From contig CAZQAA010000084.1 in NCBI GenBank assembly GCA_964591255.1, positions 1 through 7,780 of the forward strand: a stretch of DNA of 7,780 bases, given 5' to 3'. The DNA comes from CAZQAA01 sp964591255. GTDB lineage: Bacteria > Desulfobacterota > DSM-4660 > Desulfatiglandales > Desulfatiglandaceae. Below the pieces are notes generated by a model. That model had not been told where the DNA came from and searched no databases. It saw only the letters and a program-made list of their open reading frames with translations. The translations under genes were made by a program, and so were the position numbers. Each line of letters starts with the position of its first letter. Position 1 is the stretch's first letter. This document shows, piece by piece, positions 5,979 through 7,780 of the stretch.

Positions 5979-6899
5979 TCACACGTCCAAATTTAGGTTA
6001 AACAACTTAGAGGCATTTTTCCAGAAGATGTTTTCCATGAGGTTCCTGGTGATCAGACCCTTTTTGTGTAATTCCATGAATTCTTCTATTTCCCTTTTCT
6101 GGTTTCTCCACGGGCTGTCTGTTCCGAAAAGGAGCATGTCGGGGTGGTGGTTGTTCAGGAGATGGACAAAATTTGCAAGGCTCGTGTTGTGATCGTTTCG
6201 TGGCCAGTCACAGTTGTAACGGGCAGCGGAAAGTTCGATGTAGATCCTTCTGCCAACAAGTTTTTGTCTTTCTTTGTCAGGGATGAAGTGTCCCCCGCCA
6301 TGGGCCGCGATTATTTTAAGACCGGGCAATATGTCATGCAGTTTGAGCAATTTTTCAGGTGTGGTGTGGAATCTGGAGTCATAACTGGCTGGCAGATATT
6401 CCAGGGGAATGCATGAAGTATCAAATATGACCGGCAATCCCGCATTTTCAATATCTTCAAAAAGCTGGAGAGATGCATCATCCAGAATATCTATTTTTTG
6501 GTGAATGCTGTGTATCTTTATCATTTTTGCCTTCTTGGACTTGAGCTCAATCAATATTTTTTTGTTGGAGGATGTCTTACCTGGAAAGATGGTGCCACAA
6601 AAGACAATACGCCTATCTTTTTTGCTTTCTTGGTAATAAAGGTGATTGATGTATTGTATTTTTTTTGGGGTTTTTACTACAGGAAGTATAAAAATTTTGG
6701 ATATTCTGTTTTCATCGGCAGATTGTATAAGCGAATCTAGGCTGCCATCAGAGCCCCTGATCAGGCCAAGCTGCTTGACGAAGTCCATAAGAAGTGTTTC
6801 GGTTATTAATCGTTCCCTGTATTCTTCTTCAAATATATGTGTATGTATATCAATAAGATGTTCAGGCCGCATGTTATAGTTCCATGAGCATACAGTCAT
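5979..6899 (-). CDS. Amidohydrolase-2 family metal-dependent hydrolase
   Basis: This 306-residue cytoplasmic protein belongs to the TIM-barrel amidohydrolase-related group (PF04909), whose members hydrolyse or decarboxylate small carboxylates, lactones and amides. Metal-site elements visible are DIHTHIF with His19 and His21 on strand 1, IKIHSIH around 128-133, IIAAHGGGHF with His200, and FGTDSPW with Asp261 before a C-terminal NASKLFNL. At the strand where relatives usually have a histidine (an FHxG-like motif) this protein reads VIFDTS, with Asp160. Thus the site may be altered. Two starts are possible: ATG at 6899, used here, or ATG at 6872 giving MRPEHLIDIHTH, which is closer to the usual family N-terminus and has GGA at about nine bases. 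The acyltransferase stop lies 37 bases upstream, so co-transcription is likely. The substrate is unknown. Confidence 0.86.
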   Translation of the reverse strand: MTVCSWNYNMRPEHLIDIHTHIFEEEYRERLITETLLMDFVKQLGLIRGSDGSLDSLIQSADENRISKIFILPVVKTPKKIQYINHLYYQESKKDRRIVFCGTIFPGKTSSNKKILIELKSKKAKMIKIHSIHQKIDILDDASLQLFEDIENAGLPVIFDTSCIPLEYLPASYDSRFHTTPEKLLKLHDILPGLKIIAAHGGGHFIPDKERQKLVGRRIYIELSAARYNCDWPRNDHNTSLANFVHLLNNHHPDMLLFGTDSPWRNQKREIEEFMELHKKGLITRNLMENIFWKNASKLFNLNLDV

Positions 6900-6936
6900 C
6901 AGTTGCGGATATCTTTATAACTGATACATTATGTCT

Positions 6937-7780
6937 TCACCCAACAACCTTTTTAAACCGTTTTCTTATGGGGGTCTCTATTAGTGTGAATATCAGATAG
7001 GATATTGGAAAAACAGCTGTACCAGCTGCTATGGCCACGGGTAGCTCGCCAAAAATGTTGATAAGCGGTTTATTCCAATGCTTCATGATTAATAATCTGA
7101 AAAAGAGCTGATGCGACATATAGATAGAGAAGCTGAGTTCCCCCAAAAAAACAAAAGATCGTTTTGAAATAAGATTTGAAATAAAACCTTTTTCAAGTCC
7201 GAAAATAAAGATTGTAAGGGCAAAACAGATAACACTTGTGAAATAAAGATCAAGAAAGTGAGGCGCGCTTTGTCTGAAAAAAGGTGCCACATGAAGAAAG
7301 GATGTAATAAAAAAATTTAACAGGATTCTAAAAAAGATACGGTCAATAACGAGAAGCAAGCAAAGTGTTTCTAATAAGGTGGCAGACCATGGGCCAAGGC
7401 AGTCTTGCAAGCGCTTATAATATTTTACAAAGACAACCGATACGGCCATACCGCACAAAAAATCTAACAATCTATTGGGTGGAAAGACATAAAGTAGCCA
7501 ATGGACAAAAATAGGGGTGCATTCATGCGTTTCCATGTAAATAAATGAAACGGCAAGAGAACTCAAAGAGATAAAAAGGGCTATAAAGAAATTGTGACAG
7601 GGTCGCCAAAAGATGAAAACAGAGATAATATAGAAAAAGAATAGAGTAGAAAGGGCCCAGCTGAGGCTGTTAAAGGAAAGATATATCTCTTTTGGGCTGA
7701 AGTATGACTGGAGCAAACAGAGATTGAGCGCGGCAGTAGAGAGAGAAGCCGAGAGATCTACCTGGCGTTTATAAAAACAG
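6937..7780 (-). CDS. Membrane acyltransferase of the acyltransferase-3 (OafA-like) family, N-terminus missing
   Basis: Members of this family (PF01757) are multi-helix inner-membrane proteins that transfer acetyl or other acyl groups onto surface polysaccharides, lipids or other periplasmic acceptors. The frame stays open to base 7780, so the gene is cut by the window. A TTG at 7716 is an internal codon, because the sequence before it already reads as family-like (FYKRQ and a hydrophobic stretch into LLQSYFSP). Of the 280 residues present, landmarks are SLSWALSTLFFFY near the start, PNRLLDFLCGM, GELSFSIYMSHQLFFRLL, and the terminal ETPIRKRFKK. There are about eight helices here; the N-terminal helix with the usual catalytic histidine is off the window. 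No SGNH domain follows. The motif usually written WSLxxE has leucine in place of glutamate. It is AT-rich compared with the left genes. The acceptor is unknown. Confidence 0.86.
   Translation of the reverse strand, partial: CFYKRQVDLSASLSTAALNLCLLQSYFSPKEIYLSFNSLSWALSTLFFFYIISVFIFWRPCHNFFIALFISLSSLAVSFIYMETHECTPIFVHWLLYVFPPNRLLDFLCGMAVSVVFVKYYKRLQDCLGPWSATLLETLCLLLVIDRIFFRILLNFFITSFLHVAPFFRQSAPHFLDLYFTSVICFALTIFIFGLEKGFISNLISKRSFVFLGELSFSIYMSHQLFFRLLIMKHWNKPLINIFGELPVAIAAGTAVFPISYLIFTLIETPIRKRFKKVVG

Noticed and set aside
1..7780. CRISPR array, tRNA, rRNA or insertion sequence
   Set aside because: Reading both strands I found no regularly spaced repeats, no tRNA arm pattern such as GGTTCGAATC, no rRNA landmarks and no transposase or terminal inverted repeats.

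Overview
This looks like ordinary bacterial chromosome from a mid-GC organism. The left two thirds carry conserved housekeeping and transport genes, and the right third is more AT-rich with cell-surface and accessory genes. The taxon cannot be fixed from one window. The style of the HAD phosphatase (DCDGV nucleophile motif followed by an HMHTA-type cap motif) and of the long-type phosphoglycerate mutase recalls Desulfobacterota, but I hold this only weakly.

Layout. Bases 1-537 (+) are the C-terminal third of a cofactor-independent phosphoglycerate mutase (gpmI), cut by the left edge. Every other confident gene is on the minus strand and converges on gpmI at about 540-575. In transcription order, from right to left, these are: a membrane O-acyltransferase cut by the right edge (6937-7780); an amidohydrolase-2 family protein (5979-6899); a gap of nearly 400 bases with only weak signals; a HAD phosphatase (4931-5596); a small four-helix membrane protein of unknown function (4477-4830); an ABC ATPase/permease pair of the FetA/FetB type (3734-4387 and 2956-3744, overlapping by 11 bases); a class I mannose-6-phosphate isomerase (1686-2906); and a serine beta-lactamase-fold hydrolase (575-1669).

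How they fit together. The small membrane protein, FetA, FetB, ManA and the serine hydrolase have gaps of 89, -11, 49 and 16 bases and could be one transcription unit, perhaps entered from the HAD gene. FetAB would export iron or another metal. ManA links fructose-6-phosphate to mannose-6-phosphate for glycan precursors. The acyltransferase and amidohydrolase are 37 bases apart and probably co-transcribed. An O-acyltransferase fits surface polysaccharide modification.

No CRISPR array, tRNA, rRNA, insertion sequence or phage gene is visible. The points most worth checking are the unassigned four-helix protein upstream of fetAB, an in-frame open extension beyond the HAD gene's TAG stop, a tiny leader ORF overlapping the HAD start by ATGA, and apparent loss of a family-typical residue in both the amidohydrolase (His to Asp) and the acyltransferase (Glu to Leu).
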